A stretch of DNA of 6,389 nucleotides, from contig VAYD01000251.1 of NCBI GenBank assembly GCA_005883905.1, forward strand, positions 1 through 6,389, written 5' to 3'. Shown here one piece after another: positions 1 to 6,389 of this stretch. The DNA is from Actinomycetota bacterium (GTDB taxonomy: Bacteria > Actinomycetota > Thermoleophilia > Solirubrobacterales > Solirubrobacteraceae). Under the pieces are notes generated by a model that made no database searches, was not told the origin of the DNA, and was given only the letters and a program-made list of their open reading frames with translations. Both the position numbers and the translations under genes were made by a program. Position 1 is the first letter of the stretch, and each line of letters begins with the position of its first letter.

Positions 1-1196
1 CCGATGCAGCCCGAGTCGTTGATCGGCGTGTCCGGCGTGATGATCCCGTGCGTCAGCGCGGCCATCGCCGTGATCGGCTTGAACGTCGAACCGGTCGGGT
101 AGTAGCCCGCGATCGCGCGGTCGTAGGCCGGCGAGCCGGCGCTCTCGCCGAAGAAGCGGTCGTAGGCCGTCTGCGAGATCGGCCGCGACAGGATCGACGG
201 GTCGAAGCTCGGGTACGAGCCGAGCGCGAGCACCTCGCCGTTGGTCGGGTCCATCGCGACGAACGCGCCCGGCAGGCCGTGGCCGGCCCGCGCCATCGCG
301 TCCTGCGCGGCGCGCTGCACCCCGAGGTCGAGCGAGAGCTGTACCTGGCGGCCCGTCTCCTGCGGGCGCTGGATGTCGGTCCGCGTCGGGTTGCCGTTGG
401 CGTCGACGACGATCCGGGTCAGGCCGTCGCGGCCGCGCAGGTAGCGGTCGTAGGAGTACTCCAGGCCGTCCTGGCCGACGACCGTGCCCTGCGGCACGTG
501 GCGGTACTTGTCGCCCTTGAGCTCCGCCGGGCTGACCTGCCCGATGTTGCCGACGATCTGGGCGGCGAGCTGGCGGTAGGGGTACTTGCGCAGGAACACG
601 CGCTTGACGTCGACGCCGGGGAACTTCTCCTGGCGCTCCTTGATGTAGTCGCGCACCGGGCGCGCCACGTCGGTCTTGATCGTCACCGGCGCGTACGGCG
701 TGATCGCGAGCTGCTGGATGACGTCGCGCTGGATCCGGTGGACGCTGACGCCGAGCACCTTGCCGAGCTCCGTGAAGCGCCCCTGCAGGTCGTGCCCGGC
801 GCTGTAGGGGATCGGCGGCAGCGCGATCGGCGGCCCGCGGTGACCCTTCGGCCGCCGCAGGCGCAGCCCGACCGCCTGGCCCCAGCGGTTGGCCGACGCG
901 CGCTCCTCGTCGGGCAGGCTCGTCGGGCGCAGCTGGATCACCGTCGCCTGGCGGTTCTCGACGAGCGTGCGCCCGTCGCGATCGACGATCGCGCCGCGCG
1001 GCGCCTGCTCGCGCACGAGCCGGACCTTGTTGTTGTTGGCCTCCGCGCGGTACTTGTCGCCCGACAGCACCTCGAGATACCAGAGGCGGAAGAAGACGAT
1101 CGCGAACATGATCAGCGCGCCGACGCCGAGCGCGGCGACGCGCAGCGCCATCTGCGGGCTGATCGGGGCAGCGCGCTCTCTGACCGGGTCGATCAT
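1..1196 (-). CDS. mrdA: Penicillin-binding protein 2 (class B, elongasome transpeptidase), 3' end beyond window
   Basis: Class B PBP that crosslinks new peptidoglycan during lateral-wall growth, working with RodA and MreBCD at the cytoplasmic membrane, catalytic domain outside. 398 codons are present. Visible in order: a short cytoplasmic N-terminus; one transmembrane segment at about residues 17-37; the start of the pedestal domain (APRGAIVDRDG at 66-76); a dimerisation-type region ending in GQDGLEYSYDRYLRG (241-255); then the transpeptidase domain with YYPTGSTFKP (365-374), where Ser370 and Lys373 form the SxxK active site. The SxN and KTG motifs would lie past the left edge, so catalytic completeness cannot be judged. 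A Pro/Arg/Gly-rich stretch at about 111-131 looks like a lineage-specific insertion. The ATG at 1196 overlaps the mreD stop as ATGA, which fixes the start. The domain order and the text before SxxK resemble E. coli PBP2 more than FtsI, and the mre context agrees. Confidence 0.93.
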   Translation of the reverse strand, partial: MIDPVRERAAPISPQMALRVAALGVGALIMFAIVFFRLWYLEVLSGDKYRAEANNNKVRLVREQAPRGAIVDRDGRTLVENRQATVIQLRPTSLPDEERASANRWGQAVGLRLRRPKGHRGPPIALPPIPYSAGHDLQGRFTELGKVLGVSVHRIQRDVIQQLAITPYAPVTIKTDVARPVRDYIKERQEKFPGVDVKRVFLRKYPYRQLAAQIVGNIGQVSPAELKGDKYRHVPQGTVVGQDGLEYSYDRYLRGRDGLTRIVVDANGNPTRTDIQRPQETGRQVQLSLDLGVQRAAQDAMARAGHGLPGAFVAMDPTNGEVLALGSYPSFDPSILSRPISQTAYDRFFGESAGSPAYDRAIAGYYPTGSTFKPITAMAALTHGIITPDTPINDSGCI

Positions 1197-1762
1197 GCGC
1201 GGCTGAGCGGTGACAGGCCGCCGGTGGTGTACGCGCGGCGCCGGCGGCGGCGCGGATCGTCGGGCAGCGCGGGCAGCAGCCAGCGGCGCACGAGCGCGAA
1301 GAGGGGCATCGCGATCAGCGAGTTGACCAGGATCGTCGTGACGATCTGGCGCAGCAGCAGGAAGCTGACGGGCGCGTCGATGCCGAGCAGGAAGTTCATG
1401 ACCGAGAAGCCGACCGTCGCGATGGCGGTGGCGAGCGCGCCCACCACCAGCGGGGTGACGCCGGCCTGCGGGTCGCGCAGCTCGCGCAGGCGCCCGGCGC
1501 CGTAGCCGCAGGCGATGTAGACGAGCGAGCTCAGGCCGAGCGTCTGCAGCAGCGCCATGTCGACGAACAGCCCGGCGACGAACCCGAACGTGGCGCCGAG
1601 CACCGAGCCGCAGAGCAGGCCGACGAACGCGACCACCAGCGGCGTCAGGTCCGCGTTCGTGCCGGCGATGGTGATCTGCGACACGGCGGAGACCTGCACG
1701 AGCACGACCCCGAGGCCGAGCACGAGCAGCCGCAGGGCGAGCTGTGGCGTCAGCGCAGGCAT
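1193..1762 (-). CDS. mreD: Rod shape-determining protein MreD
   Basis: Polytopic membrane protein of the elongasome that partners MreC; its biochemical role is not settled. 189 residues, somewhat longer than the usual 160-170. About five hydrophobic segments can be seen: near 8-30, 40-62, 64-88, 102-127 and 135-158. The central FVAGLFVDMALLQTLGLSSL region (61-80) carries the Gly/Asp pattern typical of MreD. The extra length is a cytoplasmic-looking tail after the last segment, containing six consecutive arginines at 171-176. The ATG start at 1762 overlaps the end of mreC by 13 nt, and the stop overlaps the mrdA ATG by 4 nt, so translation is probably coupled on both sides. MreD diverges quickly, so the call rests on topology, the central motif and position between mreC and pbp2. 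Confidence 0.92.
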   Translation of the reverse strand: MPALTPQLALRLLVLGLGVVLVQVSAVSQITIAGTNADLTPLVVAFVGLLCGSVLGATFGFVAGLFVDMALLQTLGLSSLVYIACGYGAGRLRELRDPQAGVTPLVVGALATAIATVGFSVMNFLLGIDAPVSFLLLRQIVTTILVNSLIAMPLFALVRRWLLPALPDDPRRRRRRAYTTGGLSPLSRA

Positions 1763-2676
1763 CCGGTCGGCTTGTTGCCGTTGAGCTTCTTGGTGAGGAC
1801 CTGGACGAACTGCACCCGGCGCACGTTGACCAGCGGGCGCACGTTGACCTTCTGGTCGTCGGTGCCCGCGTCCTGCACGCTGGTGACCGTGCCGATCGGC
1901 AGGTCGGGCGGGTAGACGCCGGTCAGGCGCGACGAGCAGATGCCCGAGGAGACCACGGAGTCACCGGGACGGATGTCGTCGTTGCGCGTCGTGTACTGCA
2001 GGACGAGGTCGTTGGGCTTGCCGACCTCGGTCTGAACGACGCCGGTCGGCGCCTGGGCGGGGTTGCGCGGCGGCTTGTTGTTGTGCGGGTCGGCGACGAC
2101 GCGCGCGGAGACCGAGATCGTGTGGTCGGTGATCAGCGTCACCTGGGCGGCGTCGCCCGTGACGTTCGTGACCTTGCCGATCAGCCCGCCGTTGTCCTGG
2201 TCGGCCGCGATCACCGCCATGTCCTCGTGGATGCCGGCGCTCGTCCCCTTGTCGATCGTGACGGTCGCGTACCAGAGCGTCGGCGACTGCGCGATGACGC
2301 GCGCGCTGATCGGCTTCATCGCCGCCACGCCGTAGTTGCCGTCGAGCTGGATCAGGTTGCGCAGGCGCGCGTTCTCGGCCGTCGCGCCGCGCTCGGTGAC
2401 GAGCTGGCGGTAGAGCTGGTTGCGCTGCTTGGTCAGGTCCTTGACCTTCCCCTTGGCGCTGATCGTGTCGCCGGCCCAGCCGAAGAAGTCGCGGAAGGGC
2501 TTGAGGGCGCGGCTGGCGCCCTCCTGGATCGGCGAGACGACCTCGAGCACGCCCCGCTGGACGGAGTGCAGCCCGCCGCCCGCCGACTCGCCGAAGTAGG
2601 CGGTGAGGAGGATCAGGGAGCTGACGACAAGCAGTGCAAGCACTGCTCGCCGCCGGCGAACGGTCTTGTCGTACAC
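1750..2676 (-). CDS. mreC: Rod shape-determining protein MreC
   Basis: Bitopic membrane protein that links cytoplasmic MreB to extracytoplasmic PBP2 and is thought to switch PBP2 on. 308 residues, a normal length. Layout: basic N-terminus (KTVRRRR, 4-10), one transmembrane segment (about 11-28), a helical coiled-coil stretch (about 72-110), then the beta-rich MreC domain with SPTLWYATVTIDKGTSAGI (131-149), GLIGKVTNV (164-172), RPGDSVVSSG (236-245) and PPDLPIGTV (256-264). The start is GTG at 2676; a GGAG lies 11 nt upstream, slightly far for a Shine-Dalgarno site but the best one nearby. The gap to the mreB stop is 34 nt. Codons 10-16 contain an 18-bp dyad using codons that are uncommon here (GCA, CTT). 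The last 13 nt overlap mreD. Confidence 0.96.
   Translation of the reverse strand: MYDKTVRRRRAVLALLVVSSLILLTAYFGESAGGGLHSVQRGVLEVVSPIQEGASRALKPFRDFFGWAGDTISAKGKVKDLTKQRNQLYRQLVTERGATAENARLRNLIQLDGNYGVAAMKPISARVIAQSPTLWYATVTIDKGTSAGIHEDMAVIAADQDNGGLIGKVTNVTGDAAQVTLITDHTISVSARVVADPHNNKPPRNPAQAPTGVVQTEVGKPNDLVLQYTTRNDDIRPGDSVVSSGICSSRLTGVYPPDLPIGTVTSVQDAGTDDQKVNVRPLVNVRRVQFVQVLTKKLNGNKPTGCLR
2630..2647. repeat. Perfect 8-bp dyad inside the first codons of mreC
   Basis: AGCAGTGC is followed after two A by GCACTGCT. In RNA this could form a 7-bp hairpin with a four-base loop, 30-47 nt downstream of the mreC GTG start. The codons that make it (GCA, CTT, GCA, CTT) end in A or T, against the strong G/C preference of the surrounding gene. 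Low AT-rich codon use near a start may simply reduce RNA structure, but a stable perfect dyad is the opposite of that. Function unknown; it may be chance. Confidence 0.4.
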
Positions 2677-2710
2677 GTGACTGCAGTCTCCAAGGCTTTA
2701 GCCCGGCGCG

Positions 2711-3817
<1,107 letters not shown>

Positions 3818-3833
3818 CTACCGACTGTTGCGT

Positions 3834-4403
3834 TCAGTTCCCCTCAGCAAGAAACGCTGCAAATCCGCCGAACAGGCCGGCGAGCGCCCCGACGGGCAGC
3901 CCGACCACGTTCAGATAGTCGCCCTCGACGCGCGAAACGAGCGCTCCGCCGCGTCCCTGGATCGCGTAGCCGCCGGCACGGCCGCGCCATTCGCCCGAGG
4001 CGACGTACCAGCGGATCGTCGCCGCGTCGAGCGGGTGAAACGTGACCCGCGTGACCTCGATCGCCGTCGCCGGCTTCCCGTCGCGCACGAGCGCGACGCA
4101 GCTGACCACGTCGTGCGTGCGCCCGCCGAGCGCCCTCAGGCTCTCGGCGGCGGCGTCCTCGTCGGCCGGCTTGCCCCAGATGCGCCCGTCGAGCGCGACG
4201 AGCGTGTCGACCCCGAGCGCGACCTCCCCCGACTGTGCGGCCGACGCGCCTGCCGTCGCCTTGCGCACGGCGTTGTCGCGAGCCACCTCCTGCGGCTCGC
4301 CGGCCTCGATCTCCTCGACGTCGACGTCGACGATCCGGAACGGCACCCCCAGCGCCTCGAGGATGGCGCGGCGCTGCGGCGATTGGCTCGCGAGTGCGAT
4401 CAG
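3834..4403 (-). CDS. maf: Maf/YceF/YhdE-family nucleoside triphosphate pyrophosphatase
   Basis: Cytoplasmic house-cleaning pyrophosphatase that hydrolyses non-canonical or excess nucleoside triphosphates to monophosphates; the family has also been linked to septum inhibition. 189 residues, the usual size. Motifs: [15 protein letters not shown] (1-15), matching the family start (L-ASxSPRR); [10 protein letters not shown] (64-73) with the probable catalytic Asp66; GKP (77-79); GGRTHDV (93-99); [15 protein letters not shown] (136-150); and [10 protein letters not shown] (161-170). There is no ATG, GTG or TTG that would keep the N-terminal motif without running deep into ndk. The best start is CTG at 4403-4401, overlapping the ndk TGA as CTGA. 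A first-base error in an ATGA would produce the same picture. Substrate type (dTTP/UTP-like versus m7GTP-like) is not decided here. The gene is closely coupled to ndk, a fitting partner in nucleotide-pool control. Confidence 0.93.
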   Translation of the reverse strand: MIALASQSPQRRAILEALGVPFRIVDVDVEEIEAGEPQEVARDNAVRKATAGASAAQSGEVALGVDTLVALDGRIWGKPADEDAAAESLRALGGRTHDVVSCVALVRDGKPATAIEVTRVTFHPLDAATIRWYVASGEWRGRAGGYAIQGRGGALVSRVEGDYLNVVGLPVGALAGLFGGFAAFLAEGN

Positions 4404-4804
4404 AGCTCGGGGAACCAGATGCCGATCTCGCGGGTCGCCGAGTCGGGCGCGTCCGAGCCGTGGACCATGTTCTGGCCGATGGCGATCGCGAAGTCGCCGC
4501 GGATCGAGCCGGTGGTGGCCTCGAGCGGGTTCGTCGCGCCGATGACCTGGCGGGCGGCCGTCACGGCCTCCTCGCCCTCGAGGACCATCGCCACGAGCGG
4601 CGCGCTCGTGATGAAGTCGACGAGCTCGCCGAAGAACGGCCGCTCCTGGTGCTCCGCGTAGTGCGTCTCCGCGAGATCGCGCGCAGTCGTCATGTGCTTG
4701 AGGGCGACGATCTTGAGCCCCTTGCGCTCGAAGCGGGCAATGATCTCGCCGGTCAGGCCGCGCGCGAACGCGTCCGGCTTGACCAGAATCAGGGTCTGTT
4801 CCAT
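4400..4804 (-). CDS. ndk: Nucleoside diphosphate kinase
   Basis: Transfers the gamma phosphate from ATP to nucleoside diphosphates through a phosphohistidine, supplying NTPs and dNTPs. 134 residues, close to the family norm. Visible motifs: [10 protein letters not shown] at 4-13 with the conserved Lys9; [11 protein letters not shown] (48-58); the nucleotide-binding region [17 protein letters not shown] (89-105); and the active site NMVHGSD (112-118) with catalytic His115. The ATG at 4804 is clear. A weak AGGA lies 10 nt upstream, and TAGGAT just before the ATG could instead be a -10 box of a short-leader transcript, which is speculative. The gene is preceded by the only long gap in the cluster and overlaps maf by 4 nt downstream, so it may be first in the ndk-maf-mre transcript. 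Confidence 0.98.
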   Translation of the reverse strand: MEQTLILVKPDAFARGLTGEIIARFERKGLKIVALKHMTTARDLAETHYAEHQERPFFGELVDFITSAPLVAMVLEGEEAVTAARQVIGATNPLEATTGSIRGDFAIAIGQNMVHGSDAPDSATREIGIWFPEL

Positions 4805-5079
4805 AGGCGGGCCATCCTACGAATGGCGGCGCGATGACGCCGTCCGGCAAGCAACGCGGCGAGCGACCCTTCTCCGAGAACGTCGTTCGCGGGCCCCATA
4901 GCGGCTCAAGAAGGACGCTTTGCGTCGGCGCGCTTCCGCGGAAACAGCCCACGGCCGTGCGATCTGGGCCCTTCTGCTCTCGCATACCGAGAGGCAAAGG
5001 GCCCACGTGCGGGTCACCTGGCCAAATTCCCTCAGTGCCGACCGGCCCGCGACGCGAAAGTGGAACGACCTGCTTGAAA
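4805..5079 (-). other. 275-bp structured non-coding gap upstream of ndk; candidate leader or small RNA
   Basis: No convincing gene is found on either strand; the frames that stay open here have no recognisable protein features. The gap is dense in inverted repeats: GACGC-TTT-GCGTC (4914-4926), the palindrome TTCCGCGGAA (4934-4943), the palindrome CACGGCCGTG (4950-4959) and the large hairpin at 4965-5005. These are enclosed by a perfect 9-bp long-range pair, TCGCGGGCC (4887-4895) with GGCCCGCGA (5044-5052). Shorter outer complements are GTCGT/ACGAC (4882-4886, 5065-5069) and CAAGCA/TGCTTG (4848-4853, 5071-5076). I do not recognise tmRNA, RNase P, SRP RNA or a known riboswitch core. In context the gap should hold the ndk promoter and may encode a structured leader or an independent RNA. 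Strand is assigned from neighbouring genes only. Confidence 0.45.
4965..5005 (-). repeat. Large imperfect hairpin (about 17 bp)
   Basis: Outer arms TGGGCCCTT (4965-4973) and AAGGGCCCA (4997-5005) are perfect complements. Inside them TGC pairs with GCA and TCTCG with CGAGA, leaving one bulged base on each side and a five-base loop (CATAC on the plus strand). It lies 75 nt after the zinc-ribbon gene stop and 160 nt before ndk. No T-run follows on either strand, so a classical intrinsic terminator is unlikely, although GC-rich actinobacteria may use U-poor hairpins. Confidence 0.6.
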
Positions 5080-5589
5080 CTACGGCGTGATCTCGCCGAC
5101 CGCCGTCTCCTCGGTGCGCCGCCTGCGGCGGCGCGGCATCGGCGTCTTGCCGGGGATCTCGGCCTCGCAGTAGGGGCAGATCTTCCAGTCGGGATCCAGT
5201 GGCCGCGAGCAGGTGGCGCACGCGTCCTTGAGCTTGCGCAGGCAGCTCGGGCAGCGCAGGAAGTCCTTCTCGACCTCGTGGTCGCAGTGCGGGCACAGCA
5301 GATAGCCCTCGCCGTGCAGGCGCGCCTGGGCGGCCTGCATCTCGAGCTCGCGCTCACGCACGTCCTCCAGGTACTCCGGCGGGCGCACGATCATGTAGAC
5401 CATCGTCCCCACGAACGGGAACAGCGAGGCGGCGGTGGCGCACCCGATCAGCATCGGGTCGGCGATCCGGCGCCGGGCGTCGGCGTACGTGTAGTAGATC
5501 AGCGCCAGCCAGATGACGACCAGGAACAGGATCAGCAGCTGGACGGCTGTGTTCAGACCGTCGTTGGAGATGCCGAAGACGGCGAGCAT
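5080..5589 (-). CDS. Membrane protein with C-terminal double zinc ribbon, function unknown
   Basis: 169 residues. The first half is membrane-embedded: a hydrophobic segment at about 14-34 and a second at about 46-68, joined by a short charged turn (YADARRR, 35-41). A helical linker rich in Glu/Arg/Gln follows (72-92). The second half has four CxxC pairs: Cys99/102, Cys113/116, Cys124/127 and Cys138/141, the pattern of a double zinc ribbon binding two zinc ions. The tail has six arginines at 153-158. By the positive-inside rule the ribbons probably face the cytoplasm, where they could bind nucleic acid or a protein partner. The ATG at 5589 is the natural start because it precedes the first membrane segment, but no clear Shine-Dalgarno is seen. 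It sits between folC and ndk, where actinobacteria often carry a small uncharacterised membrane protein. No specific function can be given. Confidence 0.88.
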   Translation of the reverse strand: MLAVFGISNDGLNTAVQLLILFLVVIWLALIYYTYADARRRIADPMLIGCATAASLFPFVGTMVYMIVRPPEYLEDVRERELEMQAAQARLHGEGYLLCPHCDHEVEKDFLRCPSCLRKLKDACATCSRPLDPDWKICPYCEAEIPGKTPMPRRRRRRTEETAVGEITP

Positions 5590-5626
5590 TGCGGCGGATG
5601 CTAGAGGTTCGATCGGAGGCCTCGCG

Positions 5627-5743
5627 CTAGAGGAAGAGCCTGCCGAACAGGTACCCGATCGCGAAGAAGACCAAGATCACCACGGCGACGATCACCGCGA
5701 CGATCGCGATCATGCTCAGAACCGACGGCGTCTGGTCGTTCAC
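5627..5743 (-). CDS. 38-residue single-pass membrane micro-protein
   Basis: Starts at GTG (5743-5741), overlapping the folC stop as GTGA, and ends at TAG. The protein is a short polar N-terminus (MNDQTPSV), an unbroken hydrophobic helix of Ile/Val/Ala/Leu/Phe from about residue 8 to 29, and a short C-terminus YLFGRLFL with one arginine. That makes it a single transmembrane span with little else. The 4-nt overlap strongly suggests coupled translation with folC. The same frame stays open upstream inside folC, but that part is Arg/Pro/Gly-rich out-of-frame sequence and is not protein-like. No family is recognised. It is followed after 37 nt by the zinc-ribbon membrane protein, which might be its partner; that is inference. 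Confidence 0.72.
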   Translation of the reverse strand: MNDQTPSVLSMIAIVAVIVAVVILVFFAIGYLFGRLFL

Positions 5744-6389
5744 AGCGTCGCCCCCTGCGCCCCCGCCGGGCGCAGCAGATCCGCGATCAGGTAGATCGAT
5801 CCGGTCGCCAGGACCGCGCCCCCGGGTCCGCTCCGCCGGCGCGCGGCGGCGAGCGCAGCGCGCGGGTCGCGCTCGGTGCTGACGTCCTCGAAGCCGAGCT
5901 GCCGCGCCAGCGATTGCAGCGTCGCGGGAGGCAGCGCGCGCGGGTTCGCGTTGGTCGTGCACACGATGTGCGCGGTGTGCGGGATGAGCGCCTGGAGCAT
6001 CGCCGCGGCGTCCTTGTCGTCCAGGATCGAGAGTACGACGACCAGGTCGCGCCCGTCCAGCCACTCCGGCAGCGATTCGGCGAGCGCGCGCATACCCGCC
6101 GGGTTGTGGGCACCATCGATCACGGTCTCCGGATCCTGATCCACGACCTCGAAGCGGCCGGGCACGAGCGTCGAAGCAGCCGCGGCCCGGACGGCTTCGT
6201 CATCCAGCGCGCCGATCAGGGCGTCCGCCGCGGCCCGGGCGAGCGCGAAGTTGCGCCGCTGGAAGGCGCCGCGCGCGGCGGTGACCACGTCGCTCTCGCG
6301 CGCCACCACGACGCGCGCCGCCGGCGTCGCGCGCGCCAGCTCCAACGCCTCGGGATCCAGGTCCGGTCCGATCACGAGCGTCGAGCCGG
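5740..6389 (-). CDS. folC: Folylpolyglutamate synthase / dihydrofolate synthase, C-terminal part
   Basis: Mur-ligase-fold enzyme that adds glutamate to dihydropteroate or folates using ATP, giving polyglutamylated cofactors that are retained in the cytoplasm. Only the last 215 residues are present; the P-loop domain lies beyond the right edge. Visible family motifs, numbered from the window edge: QRRNFALARAAADAL (43-57), LVPGRFEVV (74-82), the C-terminal-domain signature IDGAHNPAGM (90-99), LSILDDKDAAAML (119-131), NPRALPP (148-154) and the final ATGSIYLIADLL (194-205). The reading frame is intact to the TGA. The stop overlaps the GTG of the next small gene. A folC start inside the window (for example ATG at 6375) is not likely because the homologous sequence continues to the edge. 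Whether it has both DHFS and FPGS activity cannot be told from this part. Confidence 0.94.
   Translation of the reverse strand, partial: GSTLVIGPDLDPEALELARATPAARVVVARESDVVTAARGAFQRRNFALARAAADALIGALDDEAVRAAAASTLVPGRFEVVDQDPETVIDGAHNPAGMRALAESLPEWLDGRDLVVVLSILDDKDAAAMLQALIPHTAHIVCTTNANPRALPPATLQSLARQLGFEDVSTERDPRAALAAARRRSGPGGAVLATGSIYLIADLLRPAGAQGATL

Noticed and set aside
48..1505. Long plus-strand open frame (485 codons) opposite mrdA and mreD
   Set aside because: It is an antisense shadow of two well-supported genes in GC-rich DNA, with low-complexity Arg/Ala/Asp/Leu composition and no family motif.
4965..5005. Classical rho-independent terminator
   Set aside because: The stem is good but neither strand has a T-run after it, so I kept it only as a hairpin of unknown role.
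4404..5357. Upstream extension of the maf frame through ndk and the gap (507-codon frame)
   Set aside because: The added part overlaps ndk out of frame, is Arg/Pro-rich and has no Maf-like sequence. The family begins at the CTG near 4403.
4834..5604. Plus-strand open frame crossing the gap and the zinc-ribbon gene
   Set aside because: No start signal or protein-like features; opposite strand carries a convincing cysteine-motif protein.
5605..5614. tRNA T-loop-like GGTTCGATCG
   Set aside because: No acceptor, D-arm or anticodon arm can be built around it.

Overview
This is a GC-rich chromosomal window in which every recognisable gene lies on the minus strand, so transcription runs from high to low coordinates. 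The genes, in reading order, are folC (3' part only), a 38-residue membrane micro-protein, a membrane protein with a double zinc ribbon, a 275-bp gap, ndk, maf, mreB, mreC, mreD and mrdA/pbp2 (5' part only). The order folC - small membrane protein - ndk - mreB - mreC - mreD - class B PBP resembles the cluster known from Streptomyces. The strong G/C third-position bias and the MreB sequence point to a rod-forming actinobacterium. A deep-branching class such as Thermoleophilia (Solirubrobacter/Conexibacter type) would fit, but that placement is inference from protein flavour and was not tested by search.

Layout. 6389-5740: C-terminal half of the folate ligase FolC. 5743-5627: 38-aa single-pass membrane protein coupled to folC by a GTGA overlap. 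5589-5080: 169-aa protein with two membrane segments and four CxxC pairs. 5079-4805: the only long non-coding gap, packed with inverted repeats and possibly a structured RNA or a long leader. 4804-4400: nucleoside diphosphate kinase. 4403-3834: Maf nucleotide pyrophosphatase, with no usual start codon and an apparent CTG start overlapping the ndk stop. 3833-3761: short leader with a perfect 8-bp hairpin. 3760-2711: MreB. 2676-1750: MreC. 1762-1193: MreD. 1196-1: class B penicillin-binding protein 2, cut by the window edge just after its SxxK active site.

How the genes work together. MreB filaments, MreC, MreD and PBP2, with a RodA glycosyltransferase that is probably encoded just beyond the left edge, form the elongasome that inserts lateral-wall peptidoglycan. 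Ndk and Maf balance and clean the nucleotide pool, and FolC makes polyglutamylated folates for one-carbon metabolism. Adjacent genes overlap or nearly touch, which suggests one or two polycistronic units, with transcription or processing signals most likely in the 275-bp gap and perhaps upstream of mreB.

I see no mobile element, CRISPR array, tRNA, rRNA or defence system. This is mostly conserved housekeeping DNA. The real leads are the structured gap upstream of ndk, the uncharacterised small membrane protein and zinc-ribbon protein, the non-canonical maf start, and dyads at the starts of mreB and mreC.
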